NCBI GenBank assembly: GCA_016791045.1 | Contig: JAEUNO010000026.1 | Coordinates: forward strand, 1 to 64,000 | Origin: Methyloversatilis sp. | GTDB taxonomy: Bacteria; Pseudomonadota; Gammaproteobacteria; Burkholderiales; Rhodocyclaceae | Direction of reading: 5' to 3' | Length of the DNA stretch: 64,000 bases | Shown here: positions 8,857-17,654 of the stretch, piece after piece | Layout: every line of letters starts with the position of its first letter | How positions within the stretch are numbered: the first letter of the stretch is position 1 | Program-made: the position numbers and the translations under genes | The notes under the pieces: model-generated | Database searches by the model: none | Seen by the model: the letters and a program-made list of their open reading frames with translations, nothing else | Told to the model about the DNA's origin: nothing

Positions 8857-10051
8857 GGGGGGCGTCCTGTTTCTCGTACGACGACAGCGACGAGCAGGCG
8901 CCGCACTTGCCGCAGCCGGCCTTGATGTCGGTCGAGCGCAGGCCGGCATCGGACAGCATGGCGCCCAGCGGTTCGAGGATGGACCGCATGAAGGCCGGGC
9001 TGGGCGCCGGGTGATCTTCCAGCGGCGTGCCGCTGATCGGCACAAAGGGCACGACGAAGGGATACACGCCCAGGCCGATGAGTTTCGCGCTGATGTCGAG
9101 GATGGCGTCCGTGGTGTCGCCCAGCCCGGCCAGGATGTAGGTGCTCACCTGGCCGCGGCCGAATACGGCGACCGCAGCTTCGAACGCCTCCATGTAGCGC
9201 TCGATCGACACGGCGGCCTTGCCCGGCATGATCTGTTCGCGCAGCGCCGGCGTGACCACTTCGAGGTGCATGCCCAGACTGTCGATGCCGGCTGCCTTCA
9301 TGCGCGCGAACCAGCGGTCATCGTCCGGCGGCTCGCACTGTGCCTGGATCGGCAGATCGACCGCGGCGCGCACGGCGAAGGCGGAGTCGCACAGCACCTG
9401 TGCGCCGCGGTCCGGCGTGGCCGGCGTGCCGGTGGTCATGACCATGTGCCTGACGCCGTCGAGCAGCACTGCGGCGCGGGCGACTTCGGCCAGCTGGTCC
9501 GGTGTCTTGTGCGCGATGGTGCGTCCGGCCGCCAGCGACTGGCCGATCGAGCAGAACTTGCACGACTTGCGCCGGCTTTCATACCGGATGCAGGTCTGCA
9601 GTACCGTGGTCGCCAGCACGTCGGCGCCGTGCAGCGTCGCGATATGCGAGTAGGGCACGCCATCCAGTGTCTGCAGCGCGTAGAAGCGCGGCTGTTCAGG
9701 AAAGCGGATCTGTGCGATCGGAATGCTGCCGCGCTTCAGCTGCACGCGACCATCGGCGTCCGGCGCTTCGGCGATGAAGGGCGAGTTGAACGCCGAGCCC
9801 GTATGCACCGGCACCATGATGGTCGTGCCGTCCACCGTCACTGCCTTGTGATCGGACGGTCCGGCGCCGCCGCGCCGGCTCGGTGCGCCGGCGCCCGGAT
9901 CAGCCAGCCGCAAGCCGAACGACTGCAGTTCCGTCATCAGCGCCGTCGCCGGCTGACGGTCGGTCGATGTGCGGTTCGATGTGCCGTTCGATGTGCGGCT
10001 CGATGTGCGGCTCGATTCGCGGTTCGCTTCGAAAATCGGTGGGGTGCTCAT
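8843..10051 (-). CDS. nitD: MSMEG_0568-family radical SAM protein
   Basis: This 402-residue protein is annotated by family as radical SAM. The Cys cluster is C154-x9-C164-x2-C167 ([14 protein letters not shown]), not the usual C-x3-C-x2-C. A second Cys set, C380-x2-C383-x2-C386, sits at the C-terminus and could hold another Fe-S cluster. The middle has a TIM-barrel-like [12 protein letters not shown] block. The ATG at 10051 has GGAG eight bases upstream and overlaps the nitrilase gene by 152 bases. An alternative ATG at 9937 starts nearer the family's usual N-terminus ([11 protein letters not shown]) but has no ribosome site. The first 38 residues are Ser/Thr/Arg-rich and encoded by a 12-bp tandem repeat. 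Confidence 0.85.
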   Translation of the reverse strand: MSTPPIFEANRESSRTSSRTSNGTSNRTSTDRQPATALMTELQSFGLRLADPGAGAPSRRGGAGPSDHKAVTVDGTTIMVPVHTGSAFNSPFIAEAPDADGRVQLKRGSIPIAQIRFPEQPRFYALQTLDGVPYSHIATLHGADVLATTVLQTCIRYESRRKSCKFCSIGQSLAAGRTIAHKTPDQLAEVARAAVLLDGVRHMVMTTGTPATPDRGAQVLCDSAFAVRAAVDLPIQAQCEPPDDDRWFARMKAAGIDSLGMHLEVVTPALREQIMPGKAAVSIERYMEAFEAAVAVFGRGQVSTYILAGLGDTTDAILDISAKLIGLGVYPFVVPFVPISGTPLEDHPAPSPAFMRSILEPLGAMLSDAGLRSTDIKAGCGKCGACSSLSSYEKQDAPHAAR

Positions 10052-11015
10052 CGGAGGTGCTCCGGACAGGTTCTGAAGGGGACGCCATCGACACCACCGG
10101 ACGGGCCGGGCGGTCGTTGATGGCGAGGCTGAGCAGTTCGGGCCGCGCGTAGTGGCCGACCGAATCCATCATGCGTTTGCGCTTGGTGACCAGCGCCATG
10201 TCGAGATCGGCGATCACCATGCCTTCGCCTTCGGTCAGCGGCGGCGCCAGATGCACGCCTTCGGGCGACACGATGGCGGTGCAGCACCCGCCGCGCAGTG
10301 CCTTCTGCAGGCCGGCGTCGGGCGTGATGGACTGGATCTGCGCGTCGCTCAGCCAGCCGGTGGAATTGATGACGAAGCAGCCCGCTTCGAGCGCGTGATG
10401 GCGGATCGTCACTTCCATCTGGTCGGCGAAGATCTGGCCGACCATCGAACCGGGAAACTGCGCGCAGTGGATTTCCTCGTGCTGCGTCATCAGCGCGTAG
10501 CGCGCCAGCGGGTTGTAGTGCTCCCAGCAGGCCAGCGCGCCGACTCGACCGATGGCGGTGTCGACCACCTTCAGGCCGCTCGCGTCACCCTGACCCCACA
10601 CCATGCGCTCGTGATAGGTCGGCGTGATCTTGCGGCGCTTCAGCGCGAGCGTGCCGTCGGCATCGAACACCAGCTGCGTGTTGTAGAGGCTGCCGTGGTC
10701 GCACTCGTTCACGCCGAGCACCACCACGACGTTACGTGAGCGTGCCCGTTCGGCAACCGCCTGCGTCACCGGCCCGGGCACCGTCACCGCCCGTTCGTAC
10801 AGCTTCAGGTGCGCCGCGCCCATCAGCACCGGTGGCTGCACGAAGGAGAAGTACGGGTAGTAGGGCAGGAAGGTTTCCGGGAACACCGTCAGCCGCGCGC
10901 CGCGGTCCGCCGCCTCGTCGATCGCCGCCAGCACGCGCGCCAGCGTGCCGTCGGCCGATTCGAGGTCGGGCGCGATCTGGATCGCGGCGGCGCGGACGAT
11001 GCGGGCGGAAGACAT
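9900..11015 (-). CDS. nitC: Nit6803/Nit1-type nitrilase
   Basis: A carbon-nitrogen hydrolase of 371 residues with the full Glu-Lys-Cys triad: E47 in [11 protein letters not shown]129 in [13 protein letters not shown]163 in ACWEHYNPL. It should hydrolyse a nitrile to acid and ammonia. In pseudomonads the nit1C nitrilase is needed for cyanide assimilation; the natural substrate here is unproven. The start at 11015 overlaps the previous TGA by one base (TGATG). The body matches the family to about residue 318. The last ~50 residues are an extra Pro/Glu/His/Ile-rich tail from the 12-bp repeat, overlapping the next gene. Part of a sigma-54-type operon. Confidence 0.92.
   Translation of the reverse strand: MSSARIVRAAAIQIAPDLESADGTLARVLAAIDEAADRGARLTVFPETFLPYYPYFSFVQPPVLMGAAHLKLYERAVTVPGPVTQAVAERARSRNVVVVLGVNECDHGSLYNTQLVFDADGTLALKRRKITPTYHERMVWGQGDASGLKVVDTAIGRVGALACWEHYNPLARYALMTQHEEIHCAQFPGSMVGQIFADQMEVTIRHHALEAGCFVINSTGWLSDAQIQSITPDAGLQKALRGGCCTAIVSPEGVHLAPPLTEGEGMVIADLDMALVTKRKRMMDSVGHYARPELLSLAINDRPARPVVSMASPSEPVRSTSDEHPTDFRSEPRIEPHIEPHIERHIEPHIDRPSAGDGADDGTAVVRLAAG
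9959..10030. repeat. Six-unit 12-bp tandem repeat inside a gene overlap
   Basis: Six imperfect units of GCGGYTCGATGT run without gaps. Because 12 is a multiple of 3, each reading frame keeps phase. On the minus strand the nitrilase frame reads about I-E-P-H per unit. The radical SAM frame reads T-S-N/S-R. Both proteins therefore carry a low-complexity tail or head from the same DNA. Confidence 0.9.
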
Positions 11016-11497
11016 CACAATGTCCAGGTGTCGAGGATGAAGGCGTTGTCCTTGCGGTGCAGCAGGATGATGTCGAGCACGTCGAGCGGGTTGATCGGCG
11101 TGATGCCTTCGATCAGCGACCCTTCGCCATGGCCGTACAGCGCCTGCAGCGCGAAGCGGCACGCATAGACCTTGCCGCCTTCGGCGATGAACTTGGTGAT
11201 CTGGTTGTTGAAGTTCTGGTGGCCGGGGAAGGCTTCATCGCCCAGCGTCGGGAAGCCGCGCTTGACGCCCAGCGTGACGCCCGGGCCGTACAGGAGGATC
11301 GACGTGTCGAAGCCCTTGCGCTTCAGGCGGGTGGCCTGCAGCAGATTGACGAAGCCGATCGAGCCTTCGAAGGCGACGGTGTGGAAGGTGACCAGCGCCT
11401 TCTCGCCCGGTTCGGCTTTCACGTCCTCGAACACCTTCTCTTCGTAATCGACGAGGAATTCACCTTTCTGATTGGCGGGCTTGGTAACTTTCGGCAT
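11015..11497 (-). CDS. nitB: MSMEG_0572/Sll0783-family nitrogen starvation protein
   Basis: First gene of the operon, 160 residues. It shows the family signature [39 protein letters not shown] and [20 protein letters not shown]. The fold resembles DsrE/peroxiredoxin-like small proteins, but no catalytic residue is obvious. In the cyanobacterium Synechocystis the homologue Sll0783 is induced by nitrogen starvation and linked to polyhydroxybutyrate synthesis. The start at 11497 has AGGAGAG just upstream. A -24/-12 promoter lies about 60 bases further up. Confidence 0.88.
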   Translation of the reverse strand: MPKVTKPANQKGEFLVDYEEKVFEDVKAEPGEKALVTFHTVAFEGSIGFVNLLQATRLKRKGFDTSILLYGPGVTLGVKRGFPTLGDEAFPGHQNFNNQITKFIAEGGKVYACRFALQALYGHGEGSLIEGITPINPLDVLDIILLHRKDNAFILDTWTL

Positions 11498-11558
11498 GAG
11501 AACTCTCCTGTGGGGTGGTCGACCGGGTCAGTGCGCTCTGACGGCGCTCCCTGTCCTT

Positions 11559-11574
11559 TGCACGCGGCGTGCCA
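11559..11574 (-). promoter_or_regulatory. Sigma-54 promoter of the nit1C operon
   Basis: Minus strand reads TGGCAC-GCCGC-GTGCA, matching TGGCAC-N5-TTGCW at all but one position with the required 10 bases between GG and GC. The start site would fall near 11548, leaving about 50 bases before the first ATG. RpoN control fits a nitrogen-starvation operon. Confidence 0.7.
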
Positions 11575-11600
11575 TGCCGGCATCACCGTCTGCGATCAAC

Positions 11601-11612
11601 ATGCAATCAATG
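11601..11612. repeat. 12-bp direct repeat upstream of nit1C, copy 1
   Basis: ATGCAATCAATG occurs here and exactly again at 11720-11731. Copy 1 sits about 30 bases behind the -24 element. A near-copy, TGCGATCAACA, abuts it on the left. Possible activator sites. Confidence 0.4.
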
Positions 11613-11719
11613 AACACACGCGCCCGCCGTGGCCGTTGACAGATTTTCACCGTCGCTGAAATGTCCTTTCCGGATCGGGGTTTAGGGGTGGCTTTACGCA
11701 CCGCGATGGAGCATCCGCC

Positions 11720-11731
11720 ATGCAATCAATG
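11720..11731. repeat. 12-bp direct repeat upstream of nit1C, copy 2
   Basis: Exact repeat of ATGCAATCAATG, 119 bases from copy 1. The distance from the sigma-54 promoter (~150 bases) is suitable for an enhancer site. The bound protein is unknown. Confidence 0.4.
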
Positions 11732-11798
11732 CACCCGATCATTCATCCCGATCGCACCGGATGGGCATCGGTGCCGCCCACCCGCGTATCGTTGAGGC

Positions 11799-13049
11799 AT
11801 GTCCGAATCCGTTGATCCCAGACTGATCGGCCTTGCCGCCGCGCTCGGCATCGGCCTGCTGATCGGCATGGAGCGCGAGCGGCGCAAGGGCGAAGGCCCG
11901 GCGCGTGCTGCGGCCGGTCTGCGCACCTTCACGCTGGCCGCATTGCTCGGCGCGCTGGCCATGCTGCTCGGCGGCGGCCTGACGCTGGCGGTGCTGGCGG
12001 CGGCGGTCGGGTTGCTGGCGGTGGTGTCGTACCGCAAGTCAGCCGACGTCGATCCCGGCCTGACGACGGAAATCGCGCTGCTGCTGACCTTCATGCTGGG
12101 CGCGCTGGCGCAGGTCGATGCGCCGCTGGCGACCGGCATCGGCGTGCTGGTGGCCATCATGCTGGCCGCGCGCAGCCACCTGCACCGCTTCGTCGTGCGG
12201 GTCATGTCGGAACAGGAACTGCACGACGCCCTGCTGCTGGCCGCCGCGGCACTGGTCATCCTGCCGCTGACGCCCGATCGCACGGTCGATCCGTTCGATG
12301 CGATCAATCCGCGCACCTTGTGGACGCTGGCCGTGCTGATGATGGCCATCAACGCCTGCGGCCACATCGCCCTGCGCGCCGCCGGACCGGCGCTCGGCCT
12401 GTCGTTCGCCGGCTTCGCGTCGGGCTTCGTGTCGAGTACCGCGACCATTGCGGCGATGGGCGCGCAGGCCGTGCGCACGCCCGCGTTGCGCGCCGGCGCC
12501 GTATCGGGTGCCGTGCTGTCGTCGCTGGCGACCGTGCTGCAACTGGTGCTGCTGCTCGTCGTGACCAGTGCCGCCGTGCTGCGCGAAATGGCGCTGCCGC
12601 TGCTGGCGGCCGGTATCGCGGCGTTGGCTTACAGCGTGCTGGTCGCGTGGCGCAGCGCGCGCGCGATGGCGGGCGAGACCGTGCCGCCCGGCCGCGCCTT
12701 CAACCCGCGCATTGCCGTGCTGTTCGCCGTCACGATGGGCGGCATGCTGCTGCTGACGTCGCTGCTGCGCGAAGCCTTCGGCAGTGCCGGCCTGAATCTG
12801 GCCGTGGGCCTGGCCGGTTTTGCCGACGCCCATTCGTCTGCCGCGGCGGTCGCCGCGCTCAACGCCTCGGGCAAGATCGAGGCCGCACAGGCGGTGCTGC
12901 CCATCCTGATCGCCTTCACGACCAACGCGATCAGCAAGATCGTTGTCGCCGCGACAGCCGGCGACCGGGCGTTTGCGGCGCAGGTTGCACCGGGTGTGCT
13001 GCTGTCGGTCGGCGCGGCGTGGGCGGTCTGGCTGCTGCGCGGAGGCTGA
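11799..13049 (+). CDS. MgtC/SapB-DUF4010 family membrane protein
   Basis: A 416-residue polytopic inner-membrane protein. The N-terminal MgtC/SapB-like part has LIGLAAALGIGLLIGMERERR with the family's G-x-E-R-E pattern. A C-terminal DUF4010 domain with several further helices follows, including FADAHSSAAAVAALN. Around a dozen hydrophobic segments are visible. Function is unknown; the family is loosely linked to ion homeostasis. It is divergent from the nit1C operon and stands alone. The start has GAGG seven bases upstream. No link to nitrogen metabolism is visible beyond sharing the intergenic region. Confidence 0.85.
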   Translation: MSESVDPRLIGLAAALGIGLLIGMERERRKGEGPARAAAGLRTFTLAALLGALAMLLGGGLTLAVLAAAVGLLAVVSYRKSADVDPGLTTEIALLLTFMLGALAQVDAPLATGIGVLVAIMLAARSHLHRFVVRVMSEQELHDALLLAAAALVILPLTPDRTVDPFDAINPRTLWTLAVLMMAINACGHIALRAAGPALGLSFAGFASGFVSSTATIAAMGAQAVRTPALRAGAVSGAVLSSLATVLQLVLLLVVTSAAVLREMALPLLAAGIAALAYSVLVAWRSARAMAGETVPPGRAFNPRIAVLFAVTMGGMLLLTSLLREAFGSAGLNLAVGLAGFADAHSSAAAVAALNASGKIEAAQAVLPILIAFTTNAISKIVVAATAGDRAFAAQVAPGVLLSVGAAWAVWLLRGG

Positions 13050-13077
13050 TGCAAGCACGCATCGGCGATCAACATGC

Positions 13078-13105
13078 TTGACAGCGGCGCTTTCCCGGCT
13101 AGAAT
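13078..13105 (+). promoter_or_regulatory. Sigma-70 promoter of the TetR gene
   Basis: TTGACA (13078-13083), 16-base spacer, TAGAAT (13100-13105). It is close to consensus and ends inside the palindrome at 13104-13123. Confidence 0.7.
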
Positions 13106-13123
13106 TTAAACGAACGTTTGAAT
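13104..13123. promoter_or_regulatory. Palindromic TetR-type operator
   Basis: ATTTAAACGAACGTTTGAAT is a near-perfect 20-base inverted repeat around AAACG-NN-CGTTT. It overlaps the end of the -10 box and the predicted start site of the adjacent TetR gene, as expected for autorepression. Confidence 0.65.
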
Positions 13124-13138
13124 GAAGGCTGTGCAGGC

Positions 13139-13822
13139 ATGGATGTCCGTCGCACCTCGCTGACCGCGCATGAAACCCGCAACCGCATTCTCGATGCGGC
13201 GCAGGCGCTGTTCGTGGCGCACGGTTTCGAGGCGACGTCGATGCGCATGATCACCGGCGACGCGGGCGTCAATCTCGCGGCGGTGAACTACCACTTCGGT
13301 TCGAAGGACGTGCTGGTGCGCGAGGTGCTGAAGCGCCACCTGCAGCCGTTGAACGCACAGCGCATGCTGGCACTCGATGCGGCCGAGACCGAGGCCGGCG
13401 ATCAGCCGGTGAAGCCCCACCGCATCGTCGATGCGTTCTTCAGCAGTTCGCTTGATCTGGCTTCGGGCAGTGCTGCCGGGCGCGAATTCATGCAGTTGCT
13501 CGGCCGCACCTTCACCGAACCGTCACCGACGGTGCGCGAGTATCTCGCCACCGAGTACGCGCCGGTGATCGGCCGTTACCGCGACGCATTCTGCCGTGCG
13601 CTGCCGACGGTGCCGGTCGAGGAAATCCTTTGGCGCCTGCATTTCATGCTGGGCGCCATGTCGTACGCGGTGTCGGGCATCGATTCGCTGCAGGTGCTGA
13701 CCGGCGTGCGCATCGATGAACCGGATGCCATGCAGCGCATGCGACCGCGCCTGATGAGCTTCCTGCTCGGTGGCCTGCGGGCGCCACTGCCAGCCGGACA
13801 GGGCACGGACCACACGACGTAG
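13139..13822 (+). CDS. TetR/AcrR-family regulator of the beta-oxidation region
   Basis: The 227-residue regulator has an N-terminal TetR helix-turn-helix (ILDAAQALFVAHGFEATSMR, then AAVNYHFGSKDVLVREVLKRH). A C-terminal ligand/dimer domain of the CerR/DUF1956-like type is seen around residues 95-210. The ATG at 13139 was chosen because family homology begins there; a TTG seven codons earlier (13118) is also open. It precedes acyl-CoA dehydrogenase and thiolase genes on the same strand. The likely ligand is an acyl-CoA and the likely targets are its own promoter and the fad genes. No second copy of its operator is obvious ahead of fadE. Confidence 0.85.
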   Translation: MDVRRTSLTAHETRNRILDAAQALFVAHGFEATSMRMITGDAGVNLAAVNYHFGSKDVLVREVLKRHLQPLNAQRMLALDAAETEAGDQPVKPHRIVDAFFSSSLDLASGSAAGREFMQLLGRTFTEPSPTVREYLATEYAPVIGRYRDAFCRALPTVPVEEILWRLHFMLGAMSYAVSGIDSLQVLTGVRIDEPDAMQRMRPRLMSFLLGGLRAPLPAGQGTDHTT

Positions 13823-13887
13823 CCGAACAGGGTGCAGCGGTCGAACGACGGCCCGAGCACCGAAGCGAAGCACCGGAGGAGAGAAGC

Positions 13888-16371
13888 ATGATGACCTGGA
13901 TACTGTTGCTGCTGGTGCCGCTGGGCATCGTTCTGCTGGGCTACCTGCGCGCGCCGCTGCTCGTGTGCACCGCGGCGGCGGCGGCATGGCTGGTGGCGGC
14001 CAGCCTGCATTTCGACTGGCCTACCGAGGTGAATGTCGCGGTCGCGCTGCTGGCCGGCGTGCCGGCGCTGCTGCTGAACGTGACCGCGCTGCGCCGTGCC
14101 GTCATTTCGAAACCGCTGTTGAACGTGTATCGCAACATCCTGCCGCCGATGTCCGACACCGAGCGCATCGCGCTGGAAGCCGGCACCGTGTGGTGGGAAG
14201 GCGAACTGTTCCGCGGCCACCCGGACTGGACCGTGCTGCACGCCTATCCGGAGCCGACGCTGAGCGCGGAAGAACAGGCCTTCCTCGACAACGAGGTCGA
14301 ACAGCTGTGCCGCCTGTCCGACGACTGGACCATTTCGCACGAACTGAAGGACCTGCCGCCGGAGGCTTGGCAGTACATCAAGGACGCCGGCTTCCTTGGC
14401 CTCATCATTCCGAAGCAGTACGGCGGCAAGCAGTTCTCGGCCTGGGCGCATTCGCAGATCGTGACCAAGCTGTCGACCCGCTGTTCCGCCTCGGCGGTCA
14501 CCGTGATGGTGCCCAACTCGCTCGGCCCGGCCGAACTGCTGCTGCATTACGGCACCGACGCGCAGAAGGACCACTACCTGCCGCGCCTGGCCAGGGGGCT
14601 GGAGATTCCGTGTTTTGCACTCACCAGCCCGCAGGCCGGCTCGGACGCGGCGTCGATTCCGGACTTCGGCATCCTCTGCAGGGGCGAATACCAGGGCCGC
14701 GAAGTGCTGGGCATGCGCGTCACCTGGGACAAGCGCTACATCACGCTGGGCCCGGTGGCGACGCTGCTCGGCCTGGCCTTCCGGCTGTACGACCCGGACC
14801 ACCTGCTGGGCGACACGGAAGATCTCGGCATCACCTGCGCACTGATTCCGACCGATCACCCGGGCGTGGAAATCGGCCGCCGCCACTTCCCGCTGAACGC
14901 GGTGTTCCAGAACGGACCGAACTGGGGCAAGGACGTGTTCATGCCGCTGGACTGGATCATCGGCGGGCCGGCGATGGCCGGTCAGGGCTGGCGCATGCTG
15001 ATGGAGTGTCTCGCCGCCGGTCGCTCGATTTCGCTGCCGGCGTCGAACACCGGCATGGCCAAGCTCACGGCCCGCACGGTCGGCGGCTATTCGCGCGTGC
15101 GCAGCCAGTTCAAGACGGCGATCGGCCGCTTCGAAGGCATCCAGGAGCCGCTGGCCCGCATCGGCGGCCATCTGTACATGATGGACGCCGCCCGCCGCAT
15201 GACCGCCGGCGCCATCGATCTGGGCGAAAAGCCGTCGGTCGTGTCGGCCATCGTGAAGTACCACATCACCGAGCGCGCGAGGGTCGTCGTCAATGACGGC
15301 ATGGACATCCTCGGCGGCAAGGGCATCTGCCTGGGCCCGTCGAACTTCCTCGGCCGCGCCTACCAGCAGATCCCGATCGGCATCACGGTCGAGGGCGCGA
15401 ACATCCTGACACGCAGCCTGATCATCTTCGGCCAGGGCGCCATCCGCTGCCATCCGTACGTGCTGCGCGAAATGCGCGCCGCGCTGGCCGACGATACGCC
15501 GGCGGCACTTGCGGAATTCGACGATGCGCTCTTCTCCCACATCGGCTATACCGCGAGCAACGCGATTCGCGCGCTGGTGACCGGTCTGACCGGTTCGCAC
15601 TGGGTCGGCGTGCCGAGCGGCGTGGCGCCGGAAACGCGCCGCTATTATCAGCAGCTCACGCGCTTCTCGACCGCGTTCGCCTTCATTTCGGATGCCGCGA
15701 TGCTCACCATGGGGGGCGATCTGAAGCGCAAGGAAAAGCTGTCGGCGCGGCTGGGCGACATCCTTTCGCAGATGTATCTGTGCTCGGCCACATTGAAGCG
15801 CTACGAGGCCGAAGGCCGGCAGGCCGCCGATGCGCCGCTGATGCACTGGGCCATGTGGGATGCGATGTTCCATGCCCAGACCGCGTTCGAAGGTGTGATT
15901 TCGAACTTCCCGAACCGCGCCATCGCCATCCTGCTGCGCCGGCTCATCTTCCCGCTCGGCCGGCCTTATGTCGTGCCGTCCGACCGGCTCGGCGGCGAGG
16001 TGGCGAAACTGCTGATCGAACCGTCGGCGACGCGCGACCGGCTGACCGCCGGCATGTACATCCCGGACGACGAGCACGACCCGGTCGGGGTCATCGAACA
16101 TGCGCTGAACGCGACCATTGCCGCCGAAGCCATCGAGGCGCGCGTGCGTGCGGCGCAGAAGAAGGGCGTGCTGAAAGCGCGTGGTGCCGGCCTGATGCAG
16201 GCGGCGTTCGACGCTGGTCTGATCGACGACGCCGAGTTCGCGCTGATCCGTCGCCGCGACACCCTGCGTGACCGGGTCGTCCGGGTGGACGACTTTCCGC
16301 AGGATTTCGGTGTCGATGCGGCAAGCGCGCCGCCGGCCGAATCGCACAACGTCACCGCGATCGCCGCCTGA
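13888..16371 (+). CDS. fadE: FadE-type acyl-CoA dehydrogenase
   Basis: An 827-residue membrane-associated acyl-CoA dehydrogenase, the first step of fatty acid beta-oxidation (acyl-CoA to trans-2-enoyl-CoA, FAD-linked). Two hydrophobic helices occupy residues 3-70. The ACAD core follows (CFALTSPQAGSDAASIPDFG, EGANILTRSLIIFGQGA), then the long C-terminal DUF1974 region typical of FadE, roughly residues 530-800. Length and architecture match E. coli FadE. GGAGGAGAG lies just upstream of the ATG. Its TGA overlaps the next ATG by one base. Confidence 0.95.
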   Translation: MMTWILLLLVPLGIVLLGYLRAPLLVCTAAAAAWLVAASLHFDWPTEVNVAVALLAGVPALLLNVTALRRAVISKPLLNVYRNILPPMSDTERIALEAGTVWWEGELFRGHPDWTVLHAYPEPTLSAEEQAFLDNEVEQLCRLSDDWTISHELKDLPPEAWQYIKDAGFLGLIIPKQYGGKQFSAWAHSQIVTKLSTRCSASAVTVMVPNSLGPAELLLHYGTDAQKDHYLPRLARGLEIPCFALTSPQAGSDAASIPDFGILCRGEYQGREVLGMRVTWDKRYITLGPVATLLGLAFRLYDPDHLLGDTEDLGITCALIPTDHPGVEIGRRHFPLNAVFQNGPNWGKDVFMPLDWIIGGPAMAGQGWRMLMECLAAGRSISLPASNTGMAKLTARTVGGYSRVRSQFKTAIGRFEGIQEPLARIGGHLYMMDAARRMTAGAIDLGEKPSVVSAIVKYHITERARVVVNDGMDILGGKGICLGPSNFLGRAYQQIPIGITVEGANILTRSLIIFGQGAIRCHPYVLREMRAALADDTPAALAEFDDALFSHIGYTASNAIRALVTGLTGSHWVGVPSGVAPETRRYYQQLTRFSTAFAFISDAAMLTMGGDLKRKEKLSARLGDILSQMYLCSATLKRYEAEGRQAADAPLMHWAMWDAMFHAQTAFEGVISNFPNRAIAILLRRLIFPLGRPYVVPSDRLGGEVAKLLIEPSATRDRLTAGMYIPDDEHDPVGVIEHALNATIAAEAIEARVRAAQKKGVLKARGAGLMQAAFDAGLIDDAEFALIRRRDTLRDRVVRVDDFPQDFGVDAASAPPAESHNVTAIAA

Positions 16372-17654
16372 TGACCTTGCCCGACGTTTTCGTGGTCGAT
16401 GGCGCGCGCACGCCCTTCCTGAAGTCGCGCAACGCGCCCGGCCCGTTCGCCGCGGCCGACCTCGCGGTGGCCGCCGGCAACGCGCTGCTGTCGCGTCAGC
16501 GCTTCCGGCCGGATCAGCTCGACGAAGTCATCCTCGGCTGCGCCGCGCCATCGGCCGACGAAGCGAACATCGGCCGCATCGCCGCGCTGCGCCTGGGCTG
16601 TGGTGACCGCGTGCCGGGCTGGACCGTGATGCGCAACTGCGCCAGCGGCATGCAGGCACTCGATTCGGGCATTGCCAACATCCGCCTCGGACGCGCCGAC
16701 CTGGTGCTGGCCGGCGGCGTCGATGCGCTGTCGCGCGCCCATCTGCTGTTTTCCGACGCCATGGTGCGCTGGCTGTCGCAGTGGTACGCGGCCAGAAGCT
16801 TCGGCGCGCGGGCGCAGCTGCTGACGAAATTCCGCCCCGGCATGCTGGTGCCGGTCATCGGGCTGCTGAAAGGTCTGACCGATCCGGTCATCGGCATCAA
16901 TATGGGGCAGACCGCCGAGAACCTCGCCGCGCGCTTCGGCATCAGCCGCACGCAGATGGACTTCCACGCCATGCGCTCGCATCAGCGCACAGCCGCCGCG
17001 CTCGACGCCGGCCATTTCGGTGAAATCGTGCCGATCGCCGACGCCGGTGGACATATATATATGGAGGACGACGGCATGCGGCGCGATTCGTCGGTACCGC
17101 GGCTGGCAAAGCTGCGCCCGGTGTTCGATCGCGTGCACGGCCACATTACGGCCGGCAACAGTTCGCAGGTGACCGACGGAGCGGCCTGGCTGCTGCTCGC
17201 GTCGCGCAAGGCGGTGGAGGAACACGGACTGACGCCGCTCGGCCGCATTGTCGACACCGAGTGGGCCGGACTGGACCCGGCACAGATGGGACTCGGGCCG
17301 GTGCATGCCGCCACCCCCCTCCTGCAGCGGCACGGTCTCGGGCTGAACGATCTCGATGCCTGGGAAATCAACGAAGCGTTCGCCGCCCAGGTCATCGGCT
17401 GCATCGAGGCATGGAAAAGCGACGACTACTGCCGCACCGAACTGGGCCTGTCCGGCGCGCTGGGTGCGCTCGACGAACGCCGGCTGAACGTCGACGGCGG
17501 TGCCATCGCGATCGGTCACCCGGTCGGCGCCAGCGGCGCGCGCATCGTGCTGCATCTGCTGCACGTGCTGCGCCGGCAGGGCGGCGGTCGCGGCATCGCG
17601 GCCATCTGCATCGGCGGCGGTCAGGGTGGCGCCATGCTGGTGGAAACGACGTGA
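16371..17654 (+). CDS. Acetyl-CoA C-acyltransferase (thiolase, FadI-like)
   Basis: A 427-residue thiolase cleaving 3-ketoacyl-CoA to acetyl-CoA. The nucleophilic Cys lies in MRNCASGMQALDSG. EINEAFAAQ and IGHPVGASGARI give the catalytic Asn-His region, and the final CIGGGQGGAM holds the second catalytic Cys. The length is nearer to trifunctional-type FadI than to FadA. It overlaps fadE (TGATG) and the next gene (GTGA), so the three form one translation-coupled unit. Confidence 0.93.
   Translation: MTLPDVFVVDGARTPFLKSRNAPGPFAAADLAVAAGNALLSRQRFRPDQLDEVILGCAAPSADEANIGRIAALRLGCGDRVPGWTVMRNCASGMQALDSGIANIRLGRADLVLAGGVDALSRAHLLFSDAMVRWLSQWYAARSFGARAQLLTKFRPGMLVPVIGLLKGLTDPVIGINMGQTAENLAARFGISRTQMDFHAMRSHQRTAAALDAGHFGEIVPIADAGGHIYMEDDGMRRDSSVPRLAKLRPVFDRVHGHITAGNSSQVTDGAAWLLLASRKAVEEHGLTPLGRIVDTEWAGLDPAQMGLGPVHAATPLLQRHGLGLNDLDAWEINEAFAAQVIGCIEAWKSDDYCRTELGLSGALGALDERRLNVDGGAIAIGHPVGASGARIVLHLLHVLRRQGGGRGIAAICIGGGQGGAMLVETT

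Noticed and set aside
9959..10030. Possible CRISPR-like repeat array
   Set aside because: Units are 12 bases with no spacers and lie inside two coding frames, so it is a coding minisatellite.
11016..11162. Extended N-terminus for the nitrilase
   Set aside because: The extra 49 codons overlap the Sll0783-like gene and are Arg/His-rich shadow sequence; nitrilase homology starts at 11015.
13066..13078. Shared 13-mer GCGATCAACATGC with 11592-11604 as a common operator
   Set aside because: A word of this length is expected to recur by chance in 64 kb, and no symmetry or placement supports it.
13576..16347. 923-codon open frame on the minus strand
   Set aside because: Antisense to fadE and the TetR gene, with the same low-complexity composition as other shadow frames.
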